Positions 46,200 through 53,711 of a DNA stretch of 64,000 nt are shown in pieces. Position numbers and translations under genes: made by a program. Source of the DNA: Fodinibius saliphilus (GTDB taxonomy: Bacteria > Bacteroidota > Rhodothermia > Balneolales > Balneolaceae); assembly GCF_005869845.1 (NCBI RefSeq), contig NZ_VAWF01000001.1:1054001-1118000 (forward strand), in the 5' to 3' direction. Position 1 is the first letter of the stretch, and every line of letters begins with the position of its first letter. The notes under the pieces were generated by a model. It ran no database searches and had not been told where the DNA came from. It was given only the letters and a program-made list of their open reading frames with translations.

Positions 46200-47195
46200 T
46201 TGTTAAGTTGTTTTTTTATAATCTTTATTATCAATACTGTGCAGCTGAAATCTTTTGGCTCAATTTTCTTTTTTTCACTTATAGGAATATTTTACTATTC
46301 CTATTTCAGTGTCGGGCAATACCTTATTGAAAGTAATACTGCCGAAATTTCCACTCACCAAACAGTTGCCTGTGAAAAAGTTCTCACCTATAGAATTGCA
46401 AATATCGATGAAAAATACGATATCAGTAATAGCGAATTAAAGCAGGTGATGAGGAAGGTTGAATCGCTTTGGGAACAATCAGTACAGAAAGAACTTCTGC
46501 AATATAAAAAAGAGGGAGAAATTGGCATTCATCTGATCTATGGCGACGAACAACAACGTTCACAGAATGAAAAACAATTATCTCGACGCATTAAGACATT
46601 AGATCATCGCGTCGAATTGATGAGAAAATCATTCAACCGTCTTTCTAAAAAATATAAAGAAAAGAGCGGAGAAATGGAAAAAGCGTTGGATAAGTACAAT
46701 AAAGCTGCATCGAAATTCAATAAAAAAATAGAGGAGTGGAACAAAAAAGGTGGAATACCACGTAGCAAAAAATCAGAAGTAGAACAGATGCAAAAAGATC
46801 TCAAACAGCTACAACGTAAAGGAAATAGACTAAAAACGGCTGCAGAATCATTACGACAACGAGCTAATGCAAAGTCAGAACAACTTAACGATTTGGTAGA
46901 TCGACAAAATGAAATGATTGCCGAATATAACAGCCGATTTAGTGAAGTAGGACGATTTGATCAGGGACAGTATCGTGTTGCAGGTAATCAAAAACGTATT
47001 AACATTTATCAGTTTGGAAATAGGGCAGAACTTACAGCTGTTTTAGCACACGAAACGGGCCATGCTCTGGGGCTTGACCATGTCGACAACCCAAAATCGA
47101 TTATGCATGCTGTAATGGATAAACAAAATATCTTTGACTTAAGCCTAACAAAAGAAGATGTCAGTGCTCTACGTCAGCGATGTAACAACTATTAA
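46200..47195 (+). CDS. metzincin-type metalloprotease with coiled-coil insert, copy 1
   Basis: 331 residues, start at a TTG (46200) because no ATG precedes the first hydrophobic segments (IIFIINTVQLKSFGSIFFF, LIGIFYYSYFSVGQYLI), which act as signal/anchor. A matrixin-like N-terminal part (LTYRIANIDEKYDISNSELKQVM, EIGIHLIYGDEQ) is interrupted by about 160 residues of Lys/Glu-rich coiled coil (SRRIKTLDHRVELM to SRFSEV), then the zinc site HETGHALGLDH at about 283-293 and a Met-turn SIMH. The C-terminus LSLTKEDVSALRQRCNNY is shared with copy 2. Likely a membrane-bound exported peptidase; substrate unknown. Confidence 0.8.
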   Translation: MLSCFFIIFIINTVQLKSFGSIFFFSLIGIFYYSYFSVGQYLIESNTAEISTHQTVACEKVLTYRIANIDEKYDISNSELKQVMRKVESLWEQSVQKELLQYKKEGEIGIHLIYGDEQQRSQNEKQLSRRIKTLDHRVELMRKSFNRLSKKYKEKSGEMEKALDKYNKAASKFNKKIEEWNKKGGIPRSKKSEVEQMQKDLKQLQRKGNRLKTAAESLRQRANAKSEQLNDLVDRQNEMIAEYNSRFSEVGRFDQGQYRVAGNQKRINIYQFGNRAELTAVLAHETGHALGLDHVDNPKSIMHAVMDKQNIFDLSLTKEDVSALRQRCNNY

Positions 47196-47283
47196 CAGCT
47201 GATACAAGCATCTTTTGACCTTGTGAAAAACGAATGTGAATTATCTAACAATCGTATTATTCATTCTTCATTCATTTATTCTC

Positions 47284-48321
47284 ATGAAACACATTTTTGC
47301 CGTCATCTTTTCGGCCCTATTTTTAGGATCCTCAGCTTACCTTAATGCTCAACAAACACCAACTGTAGATTCTGCTTTAAAGAAAAGTAATACGGCCTTC
47401 GAAAAGATTCGGAAGAACCATTCTGAAATCCTTCCAAATAAATATGCCGACCCTTTTTATCCCTACTACCAAAACTATCCCCAAACAGAACCCTGTGGAA
47501 AAACTATCACCTATAGAATTGCAAATATTGATATCAAATACAATATCAGTAATAGTGAATTAAAGCAGGTGATGAGAAAGGTTGAATCTCTTTGGGAACA
47601 ACCGATAGGAGAAGATCTACTCCAATATAAAAAAAACGGAGAGATTGGCATTCATCTGATCTATGGCGGTGAACAACATTTAGAGAACGACAACAAGTTT
47701 CCTCAACACATTAAGATTAAGACATTAGAAAATCGTATCAAATTAATAAGAAGGTCATATAAACGCCTTTCTAAACGATATAAAGAAAAAAGCGAAGAGA
47801 TGGAAAAAGCGTTGGCTAAATACAACAAAGCTGCAAAAAGGTACAATAGAAAAATAGAGGAGTTGAAAAAAAACGGTGGAATACCAAGCAGCAAAAAACA
47901 AGAAATAGAACAAATACAGAGAATGCCTAAACAGCTAAAAGATAAAGCAATTAATCTAAAACAAACTGCGGAATCATTGCGACAGCGATCTAATAAAAAA
48001 TCAAAAGAACTTGACGACTTATTAGATCGACGAAATGAAATGATTGCCGAGTATAACAGCCGATTCGGTGAAGCACAACGATTTAATCAGGGACAGTATC
48101 TGGTAACAGGTAATCGGAAACGTATCAATATATACCAGTTTAGCACTAGGGCAGAACTTACAATCCTTTTAGCGCATGAAACGGGTCATGCCTTGGGGCT
48201 TGACCATGTCGACAACCCAAGATCAATTATGCATATTGTATTGACCAAACAAAATATTTTTGATTTGAGCCTAACAGAAGAGGATATCAACGCTCTGCGT
48301 AAACGTTGTAACAACTATTAA
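47284..48321 (+). CDS. metzincin-type metalloprotease with coiled-coil insert, copy 2
   Basis: Paralogue of the gene before it, 345 residues from the ATG 47284, with a clean signal peptide (KHIFAVIFSALFLGSSAYLNAQ) instead of the copy-1 anchor. The shared parts are nearly identical: TYRIANID, ISNSELKQVMRKVESLWEQ, the coiled-coil insert with QRSNKKSKELDDLLDRR, HETGHALGLDHVDNP and SLTEEDINALRKRCNNY. An extra N-terminal stretch (about 25-70) carries PFYPYYQNYPQTEPCGK. Arranged head-to-tail with copy 1 with an 88-bp spacer, a clear tandem duplication. Confidence 0.85.
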   Translation: MKHIFAVIFSALFLGSSAYLNAQQTPTVDSALKKSNTAFEKIRKNHSEILPNKYADPFYPYYQNYPQTEPCGKTITYRIANIDIKYNISNSELKQVMRKVESLWEQPIGEDLLQYKKNGEIGIHLIYGGEQHLENDNKFPQHIKIKTLENRIKLIRRSYKRLSKRYKEKSEEMEKALAKYNKAAKRYNRKIEELKKNGGIPSSKKQEIEQIQRMPKQLKDKAINLKQTAESLRQRSNKKSKELDDLLDRRNEMIAEYNSRFGEAQRFNQGQYLVTGNRKRINIYQFSTRAELTILLAHETGHALGLDHVDNPRSIMHIVLTKQNIFDLSLTEEDINALRKRCNNY

Positions 48322-48329
48322 CAGCTGAT

Positions 48330-48366
48330 ATTCACATTCTGGTTTTTTTTAAAAAAGAATGTGAAT
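48330..48366. repeat. inverted repeat after metalloprotease copy 2
   Basis: ATTCACATTC (48330-48339) and GAATGTGAAT (48357-48366) are exact complements with T- and A-runs between them, a strong hairpin that could end transcription after copy 2. The word GAATGTGAATTATCTAA also follows copy 1 (47232-47248), showing that the spacer was copied with the gene. Confidence 0.6.
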
Positions 48367-48408
48367 TATCTAAAAGTCGATCTATTTATTTAACAACAAT
48401 TTATTGTC

Positions 48409-48684
48409 ATGAGATACACTCATGGAATTACATTTGTGGCTCAATTTTTAGGATCTTCAGCTCACCTTTTTGCGCAGTAATCATCCACAGTAGATTCTAC
48501 GTTCCAAAATAATATTAACAAGGCATGTGAAGAAATTCACGATAATCATTTTGCCCCCCTTTGACAGATATATGCCAACCAACTTTATGGCCACTCCCCT
48601 CCCAATCAAAAACAGGTAAGGAAGCATTATGATATGGGTAAATACCGGCTCAGCAGAACAAGTAGATCAAGTTGTAAATGGTGA
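48409..48684 (+). pseudogene. dead third copy of the metalloprotease gene (5' part)
   Basis: An ATG at 48409 starts an intact signal peptide (FVAQFLGSSAHLFAQ) that matches copy 2, with a TAA stop directly after the cleavage site (48478-48480). The frame continues with STVDSTFQNNINKACEEI and NHFAPL, again like copy 2 (TVDSALKKSNTAFEKIRKNH), with another stop at the Leu and a final TGA at 48682-48684. The protease domain is missing. So this is a truncated, stopped third tandem copy; the preceding spacer repeats the one between copies 1 and 2. Confidence 0.75.
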
Positions 48685-48791
48685 ATAAAAGATAGATCAT
48701 TCGTATGTGGAAAGCTCTAGGAATGTTTACCAAATACTCCCATGTTAAGGAGTATACAAATATTATTATCTAACTATTTAAATAAATTATT

Positions 48792-49139
48792 ATGAGTCAA
48801 CGACGTATTAAACCGGGTGAAGTCATTAATTTATATGATTTAAACGACGAATTCCCAGAAGGTGCTACCCTTGCCCTCATGAAAACCTCAGATATGGAAG
48901 CCATACGTATGGTCCTTCCAAAAGGGAAAGAAGTTACAGAACACAGTGTTGACGGGGAGGTATCTGTTCAATGCCTGGAAGGAAAAACAGAATTTATTGT
49001 AGATGGGGAAACAAAGGTTTTATCAAAAGGAGACTGGCTATACCTTAGCCGCCATCAACCCCACTCGCTGAATATTATTGAAGATACTGTACTATTAGTA
49101 ACTATACTTTTTGTGGGCTCATCATCTGAAGAAGAATAA
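48792..49139 (+). CDS. small cupin-domain protein
   Basis: Single-domain cupin of 115 residues. The beta-barrel motifs are EAIRMVLPKGKEVTEHSVDGEVSVQCLEG (motif 1, with only part of the usual metal-ligand set: one His and a Glu) and DWLYLSRHQPHSLNIIED (motif 2, with HxPHS). Such small cupins bind metals or small ligands; no enzyme activity is predicted. A 7-bp inverted repeat (ATACTCC/GGAGTAT, 48734-48755) lies about 35 bp before its ATG and could be an operator. Confidence 0.8.
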   Translation: MSQRRIKPGEVINLYDLNDEFPEGATLALMKTSDMEAIRMVLPKGKEVTEHSVDGEVSVQCLEGKTEFIVDGETKVLSKGDWLYLSRHQPHSLNIIEDTVLLVTILFVGSSSEEE

Positions 49140-49250
49140 AATAGTACTTTTGGTTTTAACCTTATACAAGGTGTAATTACCGTCCTTCGCCAGAAGCATT
49201 ACAATTGCTATATTAACGGGCCATTTCATTTTGAACTATTATTATAATTC

Positions 49251-50264
49251 ATGGATCCCGTTACCCACGGTATTATAGGGGCCTCAGCCTCACAATCTTT
49301 TAGCACCCAAAAAGAACATCGCTATGCGGCAGTAACCGGTCTCCTTGCCGCAATGTTGGCCGATCTGGATATCTTGATCAGCGATGCCAGTGATCCCCTA
49401 CTAAATATTGAGATACATCGTCAATTTTCTCATTCCTTAATTTTTATTCCAGTAGGTGCCCTACTCGCAGCAGGTATTCTCTGGTGGTTTATGCGCCAAA
49501 AAATCTCATTTAAAAAGGTATACCTCTTTAGCCTACTAGGCTATGCTACCAGCGGGATAGTTGACTCTTTAACCAGTTATGGTACTAAACTATTATGGCC
49601 CTTTATTGATGAGCGGTTCTCTTGGAATATCATATCAGTCTTTGATCCCCTTTTTTCTCTGGGTGTTCTAATAGCTGTAGGGCTTGCATTCTATTATAGT
49701 AACAATAAAATAGCACAATTTGCCTGGGCCTGGATGCTTCTATATCTGCTATTTGGTATGATACAGCAGGAACGAGGTAAAGATGTTGCCAAGTCATTAG
49801 CCAATCAACGCAATCACCAAATTGAAGAGCTTGTAGTAAAGCCTACAATAGGCAACATATTTTTATGGAGCATCCGTTATAAAACTACCGATACACTTTA
49901 TGCCGACGGTCTGCATCTTATGTCTCTTACAGCCCCTACCATCTATGAAGGAAGTGCTGCCCCCCTTTTAGACTGGAAAAAAAAATATCGTTCATATCAG
50001 GGAACAACCCTTTATAATGATATTAAACGTTTTGATACCCTCTCTGATGGATATCTTATTCAACATCCCGAACACCCTAACATCATTGGGGATGGACGTT
50101 ATGCTATGCTGCCTACAGCTTTAAATCCATTATGGGGTATCAAAATTGATACTACCAATGCCGAAATGCATGTTCCCTTTAAGACATTTCGCAACCCTAC
50201 CTCGAATGTACGCTCGAATTTCTTGAATATGCTACTGGGCAGAAATCATACATTCACCAGATAA
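49251..50264 (+). CDS. metal-dependent hydrolase-like membrane protein (DUF457/YdjM)
   Basis: Inner-membrane protein of 337 residues of the DUF457 family (LexA-binding YdjM-type). It starts DPVTHGIIGASASQSF, with further metal-ligand-type residues in ADLDILIS and HRQFSHSLIF, then SYGTKLLWPFIDERFSW and FDPLFSLGVLIAVGLAF, with about 5 helices; the soluble C-terminal half (about 180-337) is exported or cytosolic beta-rich. The family resembles phospholipase-type hydrolases but activity is unproven. The next gene starts 90 bp on. Confidence 0.85.
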   Translation: MDPVTHGIIGASASQSFSTQKEHRYAAVTGLLAAMLADLDILISDASDPLLNIEIHRQFSHSLIFIPVGALLAAGILWWFMRQKISFKKVYLFSLLGYATSGIVDSLTSYGTKLLWPFIDERFSWNIISVFDPLFSLGVLIAVGLAFYYSNNKIAQFAWAWMLLYLLFGMIQQERGKDVAKSLANQRNHQIEELVVKPTIGNIFLWSIRYKTTDTLYADGLHLMSLTAPTIYEGSAAPLLDWKKKYRSYQGTTLYNDIKRFDTLSDGYLIQHPEHPNIIGDGRYAMLPTALNPLWGIKIDTTNAEMHVPFKTFRNPTSNVRSNFLNMLLGRNHTFTR

Positions 50265-50354
50265 AACCTTTAGTTAAAATTATTGGGGAATCAAGCAAAA
50301 GGCCCTTATTTTAAACACAGTTATTTTTCACCTATCCACTTATTTCTCTTTTCC

Positions 50355-51197
50355 ATGTTCAAACTCGGTACCTACCAAACGCTCAATGTAGCTCGAATTA
50401 CAGAATACGGCTATTTTTTACAGAACACATCCAGCAGAACAGATGAAGAAGTGCTACTTCCCAATAAGTTAGCTTTACGTGACCTGCAAGAAGGAGAGAA
50501 TGTGCGGGTATTCCTCTATAAGGACGGTGAAGAGCGCCTAACAGCCACGATGCAAGACCCTGATATCACCTTAAACGATGTGGCCTTTCTAACCGTTAAA
50601 GATGCCAATAACTTTGGTGCCTATCTTGATTGGGGACTGGATAAAGATCTTTTTGTCCCCCACAGCGAACAGGTGAATAAAATGAGGGAAGGGCAGTCGT
50701 ACTTGGTATATATGTACCTCGATGAACAAACCAACAGACTGGCCGCCTCAACACGTCTGGGACGTTTTATGAAGAGGGAGGAGATTACTGTTGAGGAAGG
50801 CGAAAAGGTTGATCTCTGGATCTGGAAAGAGACAGACCTTGGCTATAAAGTGATTATCAATAATACGCATGAGGGTCTCGTATATCACAATGAATTTTAT
50901 GAAGATATTTTTTACGGTGACAAAACTACCGGCTGGATAAAGCAGATAAGAGACGATAACAAAATTGATGTCACGTTACGACCCATTGGGTACGATAAAG
51001 TAGAACCCAATGCTCAACATATTTTAGAGCGGTTAAAACATACAGACGGCTACCTTGATCTCCATGATAAAAGTGATCCTAAAGAGATTCACAATCGATT
51101 GGAAATGAGTAAGAAGACATTCAAAAAGGCCATTGGTCGCCTCTACAAAAAAGAGATCATCCGTATTGAAGATGACGGAATATACCTTCGAAATTAA
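50355..51197 (+). CDS. CvfB/YitL-type S1-domain RNA-binding protein
   Basis: RNA-binding protein of 280 residues, start at the ATG 50355; the frame reaches back to 50283 without support. Tandem S1-like folds are seen: GTYQTLNVARITEYGYFLQN, EVLLPNKLALRDLQEGENVRVFLY, then FGAYLDWGLDKDLFVPHSEQ, and a C-terminal winged-helix part (KEIHNRLEMSKKTFKKAIGRLYKK). This matches CvfB, which affects virulence and translation in other bacteria; the specific role here is unknown. Confidence 0.88.
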   Translation: MFKLGTYQTLNVARITEYGYFLQNTSSRTDEEVLLPNKLALRDLQEGENVRVFLYKDGEERLTATMQDPDITLNDVAFLTVKDANNFGAYLDWGLDKDLFVPHSEQVNKMREGQSYLVYMYLDEQTNRLAASTRLGRFMKREEITVEEGEKVDLWIWKETDLGYKVIINNTHEGLVYHNEFYEDIFYGDKTTGWIKQIRDDNKIDVTLRPIGYDKVEPNAQHILERLKHTDGYLDLHDKSDPKEIHNRLEMSKKTFKKAIGRLYKKEIIRIEDDGIYLRN

Positions 51198-51267
51198 GCA
51201 GAAGTTATCATTTTTTAGCTAAGTTTTTATTCCCGGTTTTCAACTCTCCTTATTTGGGAAATCGGGC

Positions 51268-51363
51268 CTACAATTCGATCTGGATATTTCCCTTATATTC
51301 GGTCTTCATATCCTCCTCAAATACCACAATAAACTCTTCATTATAAAGCTCCCCGACACAGGG
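51268..51363 (-). pseudogene. possible C-terminal gene remnant
   Basis: Reading leftwards from a stop at 51364-51366, 31 codons give PCVGELYNEEFIVVFEEDM then KTEYKGNIQIEL and a TAG (51268-51270). The residue mix and alternating strand pattern look like the tail of a real protein, but no start codon, family or upstream part is visible. It lies in an 350-bp gap between the CvfB-like gene and a small membrane peptide gene. Confidence 0.25.
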
Positions 51364-51459
51364 TTAAGAAACACTGATTTTTCTCTCACTTAGACTTCAT
51401 TTTCTCCTCTCTTGGAGCTTCCAATACCAGGATAAAAAAGGTATAAAATTGATTTTTAA

Positions 51460-51485
51460 AAAAGTTCATTCCTCTTGGAACTTTT
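51460..51485. promoter_or_regulatory. inverted repeat in the leader of the 48-residue ORF
   Basis: AAAAGTTC (51460-51467) and GAACTTTT (51478-51485) are exact complements separated by 10 bases, about 58 bp before the ATG of the small membrane ORF. It may be an operator or a leader hairpin. Confidence 0.4.
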
Positions 51486-51542
51486 AATATCAAATCGACT
51501 ATAAATGAATACACCTAATACTTATTTTTGGGAGGTACTCAA

Positions 51543-51689
51543 ATGATTGAACATTATTTTAATATCGCAGTAGCCTACTTGGAACTAGGCATCGAAATTA
51601 CGGGATCTTACCTTATAACATTCGAGGGGATGATAGGATTATTTTTTGGTCTTTTTTTAGTTGGATTAGTCTCAAAAGTCCGCTCTTGA
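51543..51689 (+). CDS. 48-residue hydrophobic membrane peptide
   Basis: ATG 51543 to TGA 51687-51689. The product begins MIEHYFNIAVAYLELGIEI and contains one strong membrane helix (MIGLFFGLFLVGLVSKVRS at the C-terminus) plus a weaker N-terminal hydrophobic stretch. GGGAGG stands 8 bp before the ATG, one of the better ribosome sites in the window, which argues for real translation. No family recognised; a hydrophobic regulator, toxin-like peptide or accessory subunit are all possible. It is alone, 340 bp after the CvfB-like gene. Confidence 0.55.
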   Translation: MIEHYFNIAVAYLELGIEITGSYLITFEGMIGLFFGLFLVGLVSKVRS

Positions 51690-52095
51690 CAGATTTTTAT
51701 CAGACTGTATAAATAATATAGTCAACCCTCCTGCCTTTCACCTTGTATGAGCATATACTGCTATGCAAACTTAACTAAAGCTGAACCAATATACCCAACA
51801 TCAATTTCGATTGGGCTGTTAAAGAATCAAAAAACTAAAACCTATAATAATTACTAATTAATATATTCTATCTTATTGATATTCAATACTTTAGTTTATT
51901 TTATCTATAATATTTCACGGCAACTCATTCCCATCACACCTTATTCGTATAGTCTTAAAAAACAATAACTTAGCCAAATATCGCACAAATGAGTCCAATT
52001 TTTGTTTTTGATGGGTATTATTCAGTGGTTTTAACAGAAACCGGGCCACCTTTCCTGCCCTATTCAGCTGAGACATCAGTAAACTTTCTATTATT
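51690..52095. other. AT-rich intergenic region
   Basis: About 400 bp between the small peptide gene and the stop of the leftward DUF3307-like gene. It is unusually AT-rich (for example around 51840-51910). A 36-codon frame from 51989 that runs into the next gene has no support. No RNA or repeat found. Confidence 0.4.
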
Positions 52096-52836
52096 CTAAA
52101 TTATCAATTTCACTACATAACCCACTGTCATAGCCAACAAAGTAGAAAGCAAAGTCCCGATCAGAACGTACTCAGCAAAATCCCTGCTTTTTATATCTAT
52201 CAACCTTGCCACCCCTTTTGCTGCAAGAATAAAACCGATAGCTGTATAGTGTCCCAGCAAAACAAAAATGAATACAAAAATACGCTCCAACAAACCGATA
52301 ATCCTGCCTGTACTATACTCTTCATCATCTACTTGTTTCTTATCATCTCCCAACGATTTAACTCCCAATACTCTTAATAAATAGCGGAGTAAAATATTCA
52401 TCTCGTTGAGTACCAAAAGGAAGCCAAATAATAACCCCTGAACAGCCACAAAATTTGCAGTTTTAATCGCTCCATCCGCTAGCAGAATTTGATCCATAGA
52501 ACCAACAATATCAGTGGTCAAATTATTTGCCTGTAAAGAAGTAAGTGGACTACAAATAAGCGCTACTAAAACAAGCTGAAAAACCAATAAAAAGCCACGA
52601 CTTTTCCGGAGTTTCCATACCTCCTTTTCCGTCCCCCACATCAAAAATGATATCCCAATAAAGTAGCACACTAATAAGAACCATCCTATATTAACCTGCA
52701 AAAAAGGAAGTGCAAGAAAAGGGATCATCTCTACCCTCAGCACGCCCTTCCAATCCAGGGCTTCATCCCTCAACATAAAATGTAATCGTCCTAATAATGT
52801 TAGATTAAGAATACTCAGTAATATCTCATATTTCAT
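52096..52836 (-). CDS. DUF3307-like polytopic membrane protein
   Basis: Membrane protein of 246 residues with about six helices. The C-terminal third (GRIIGLLERIFVFIFVLLGHYTAIGFILAAKGVARL, then FAEYVLIGTLLSTLLAMTVGYV) matches the conserved membrane segment that follows DUF3307 domains; the N-terminal DUF3307 motif (HLLGDF-type) is not evident here, so it may be a shortened or diverged member. It is the second gene of a two-gene unit, 4 bp after the SatD-like gene, and is probably its partner. Confidence 0.6.
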   Translation of the reverse strand: MKYEILLSILNLTLLGRLHFMLRDEALDWKGVLRVEMIPFLALPFLQVNIGWFLLVCYFIGISFLMWGTEKEVWKLRKSRGFLLVFQLVLVALICSPLTSLQANNLTTDIVGSMDQILLADGAIKTANFVAVQGLLFGFLLVLNEMNILLRYLLRVLGVKSLGDDKKQVDDEEYSTGRIIGLLERIFVFIFVLLGHYTAIGFILAAKGVARLIDIKSRDFAEYVLIGTLLSTLLAMTVGYVVKLII

Positions 52837-52840
52837 AAGA

Positions 52841-53482
52841 TCAGCTCTCTATTTCATGATTAATAATGTCTGCCATATTTTCACTCAATTCCCCTATTAT
52901 ATCAAGCAAAGCTGCGTTCTTATTTTTATAAAATGCCGCTTTTGATATCCCCAGTTCTTCAGTTATGATTTTATAATTATCCCCTTCTTTAATCATATAT
53001 AAAATTCGCAAACGGTTTTTGTTCCAGCTTCGCACCTGCTGTGACAATAATTGCAAGCTGTTGTTTATGAAAGCAGTAGTCGACAGCTGTTGACCGGCTA
53101 CACTAAGATGAAACAGGAACCCACTCTTCTTGAGTTTTTCAACCCCTCTCCGCGCGACATGAAAGGCTGGCCCATCCATTCCTATAGCCTGCTCATTATT
53201 TATTGGGGTATTTATATCCCCTACCCCAACAGAAAAACGTACTTTTACCGGGTAAAGCTCTGCAAGAATTTTTAGGATATCAGTGCACACCCCATCAGCC
53301 CTTTTGAATACCGCCTGAAATTCATCACCCAGCGTAATGGTATAGGGAGATACTATCGCGCTATTACCCTCACTTAACCTCCCTAAGATGCGATCAAGCT
53401 CAACTTGTAGATTCTCCCTTTCTTCATTAGATAACTCCTTAGAATCCTCAACATCTCCTATCAACACAATAAACTTATCCAT
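52841..53482 (-). CDS. SatD-family protein with cyclase-like domain and C-terminal HTH
   Basis: Protein of 213 residues. Residues 3-120 follow the SatD pattern: FIVLIGDVEDSKEL with Asp10, ITLGDEFQAVFKRADGV with Asp53, RFSVGVGDIN and AIGMDGPAFHVARRGVEKL. These are also the landmarks of the class III cyclase/GGDEF palm fold (two metal-binding acids, then the RxGIHTG-like strand). A helix-turn-helix lies near 168-198 (NYKIITEELGISKAAFYKNK). No catalytic activity is known for SatD. It precedes the DUF3307-like gene by 4 bp on the same strand. Confidence 0.75.
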   Translation of the reverse strand: MDKFIVLIGDVEDSKELSNEERENLQVELDRILGRLSEGNSAIVSPYTITLGDEFQAVFKRADGVCTDILKILAELYPVKVRFSVGVGDINTPINNEQAIGMDGPAFHVARRGVEKLKKSGFLFHLSVAGQQLSTTAFINNSLQLLSQQVRSWNKNRLRILYMIKEGDNYKIITEELGISKAAFYKNKNAALLDIIGELSENMADIINHEIES

Positions 53483-53711
53483 GCCACATTAATTAATTAT
53501 CTTTCTCTATATTTAACCATTTTAGTATAAAAAATCAATTTTAAACTATATCGGTTTACAATATTTTTATTAAACCTAAATGGGTTACTTTTAAATTAGT
53601 TTCTGCCCGTTTTATTTCCTATTCTCTTTTCTATGTAATGCTTCATATTTTTTATTTCTTCACTGATAGATGTTGTCCAAAACCAACAACGCCACCACAC
53701 CAATTTAACCT

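Noticed and set aside
51989-52099. Rightward 36-codon frame (MSPIFVFDGYYS...)
   Set aside because: It runs into the opposite-strand DUF3307-like gene, lacks a Shine-Dalgarno and has no recognisable feature.
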